Source of the DNA: JALHSW01 sp963720675
GTDB lineage: Bacteria; Actinomycetota; Acidimicrobiia; IMCC26256; PALSA-555
Direction: 5' to 3'
Assembly: GCA_963720675.1 (NCBI GenBank)
Contig: CAVRGH010000010.1
Span: forward strand, 1,054,001-1,118,000
DNA: 64,000 nucleotides
In this document: piece by piece, positions 63,578-64,000 of the stretch
Layout of the letters: each line of letters begins with the position of its first letter
Numbering within the stretch: the first letter of the stretch is position 1
Made by a program: the position numbers and the translations under genes
The notes under the pieces: generated by a model
Databases searched by the model: none
What the model saw: the letters and a program-made list of their open reading frames with translations, nothing else
What the model was told of the DNA's origin: nothing

Positions 63578-64000
63578 ATGGACACCGAAGCAATGGTGCT
63601 GGTCAGCGTCGACGACCACGTGGTCGAGCCGCCCCACCTGTTCGACGGGCGGCTGCCGGCGAAGTACGCCGATCTCGCGCCTCGGTTCGTCACGCGCGGC
63701 GACGGGACGAACGCCTGGGTGTACGAGGGCCAGGAGATCAGCAACGTCGCGCTGAACGCCGTCGCCGGGCGTCCCCCGGAGGAGTACGGCATGGAGCCCA
63801 CCTCCTTCGCCGAGCTCCGGGCCGGCTGCTACGACATCGACGAGCGGGTCAAGGACATGGACGCGAACGGCGTCCTGGGCTCGCTCTGCTTCCCGTCCTT
63901 CCCCCAGTTCTGCGGTCAGCTCTTCGCCCGCACGGAGGACAAGGACGTGGCGCTCGCGATGGTGCGTGCCTACAACGACTGGCACATCGAGGAGTGGTGC
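63578..64000 (+). CDS. Amidohydrolase 2 family protein, truncated by window end
   Basis: First 141 residues of an ACMSD-like amidohydrolase; the rest lies beyond the window. It opens V-S-V-D-D-H-V-V-E-P-P-H-L-F and continues with A-G-C-Y-D-I-D-E-R, M-D-A-N-G-V-L-G-S-L-C-F-P and A-Y-N-D-W-H-I-E-E-W. It is very close to the gene at 8464-9690, sharing the motif order and the F-P-x-F-P-x-F-C-G-Q segment. It diverges from the two-headed TetR and probably belongs to that regulator's block. Confidence 0.82.
   Translation, partial: MDTEAMVLVSVDDHVVEPPHLFDGRLPAKYADLAPRFVTRGDGTNAWVYEGQEISNVALNAVAGRPPEEYGMEPTSFAELRAGCYDIDERVKDMDANGVLGSLCFPSFPQFCGQLFARTEDKDVALAMVRAYNDWHIEEWC

Overview
The window is GC-rich, densely packed and rich in GTG starts and 4-bp ATGA/GTGA overlaps. 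It carries F420-type LLM oxidoreductases, TetR repressors, KshB-like and FadD3-like proteins and leaderless-looking promoters. This points to an actinobacterium, most plausibly an Acidimicrobiia-type environmental lineage (inference; no rRNA or marker gene is present). Nearly every gene belongs to CoA-thioester, steroid/terpenoid-like or aromatic catabolism: 6 cytochromes P450, 6 acyl-CoA dehydrogenases (ACADs), 4 acyl-CoA synthetases, 2 class III CoA-transferases, 3 enoyl-CoA hydratases, 6 short-chain dehydrogenases (SDRs), 2 Rieske oxygenases, a Baeyer-Villiger monooxygenase, 4 amidohydrolases and 4 TetR regulators. No tRNA, rRNA, CRISPR, transposase or phage gene was seen.

Layout. 0-8 kb: a phosphotransferase fragment, acyl-CoA ligase, P450 and MFS exporter (+), then a minus-strand operon of DapB-like dehydrogenase, SDR and APH-like kinase. 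8-17.5 kb: NTF2-like protein and amidohydrolase; a TetR and enoyl-CoA hydratase; a split B12-dependent acyl-CoA mutase with an aberrant amidohydrolase; an acyl-CoA ligase and LLM oxidoreductase. 17.5-24 kb: Rieske oxygenase plus a small partner, P450, AhpD-like protein, SDR, CoA-transferase and a ferredoxin reductase with a C-terminal 2Fe-2S domain. 24-33.5 kb: a module resembling steroid side-chain (igr-type) gene sets: FadD3-like ligase, DUF35, Ltp-type thiolase, two ACAD pairs, hydratase and class II aldolase. 33.5-37.8 kb: two hydrolases, an orphan periplasmic binding protein and an NTF2-like protein. 37.8-55 kb: Rieske, BVMO, cyclase, amidohydrolase, hydratase, SDRs, ligase, fused E1 dehydrogenase and ACAD, transcribed from divergent promoters. 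55-64 kb: CoA-transferase, three P450s, esterase, ACAD, a two-headed TetR protein and a truncated amidohydrolase.

Regulation is unusually legible. Five of the divergent promoters between 39 and 55 kb each carry one copy of an 18-bp operator (nnnnACYGRYCRGTACAA). In two of them a TACAAT -10 element is embedded 7-9 nt before an ATG. The likely repressor is the TetR encoded at 43.4-44.0 kb. A second palindrome family (GCGARAAT-N3-ATAYTC) sits in promoters at 7.9, 11.6 and 27.5 kb. A third, perfect 13-bp inverted repeat separates the 45.8-kb TetR from its divergent P450. A fourth repeated motif flanks the two-headed TetR. Four regulators and four operator classes suggest four separately induced catabolic blocks (inference).

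Many genes are interrupted by one- or two-base frameshifts. They concentrate at 0.6-3.7, 34-36 and 45-55.5 kb, while long stretches (7-20, 21-27 and 36-41 kb) are clean. Residue conservation continues across the breaks, so most look like sequence or assembly errors rather than pseudogenes. Such genes are listed as one CDS spanning the breaks.
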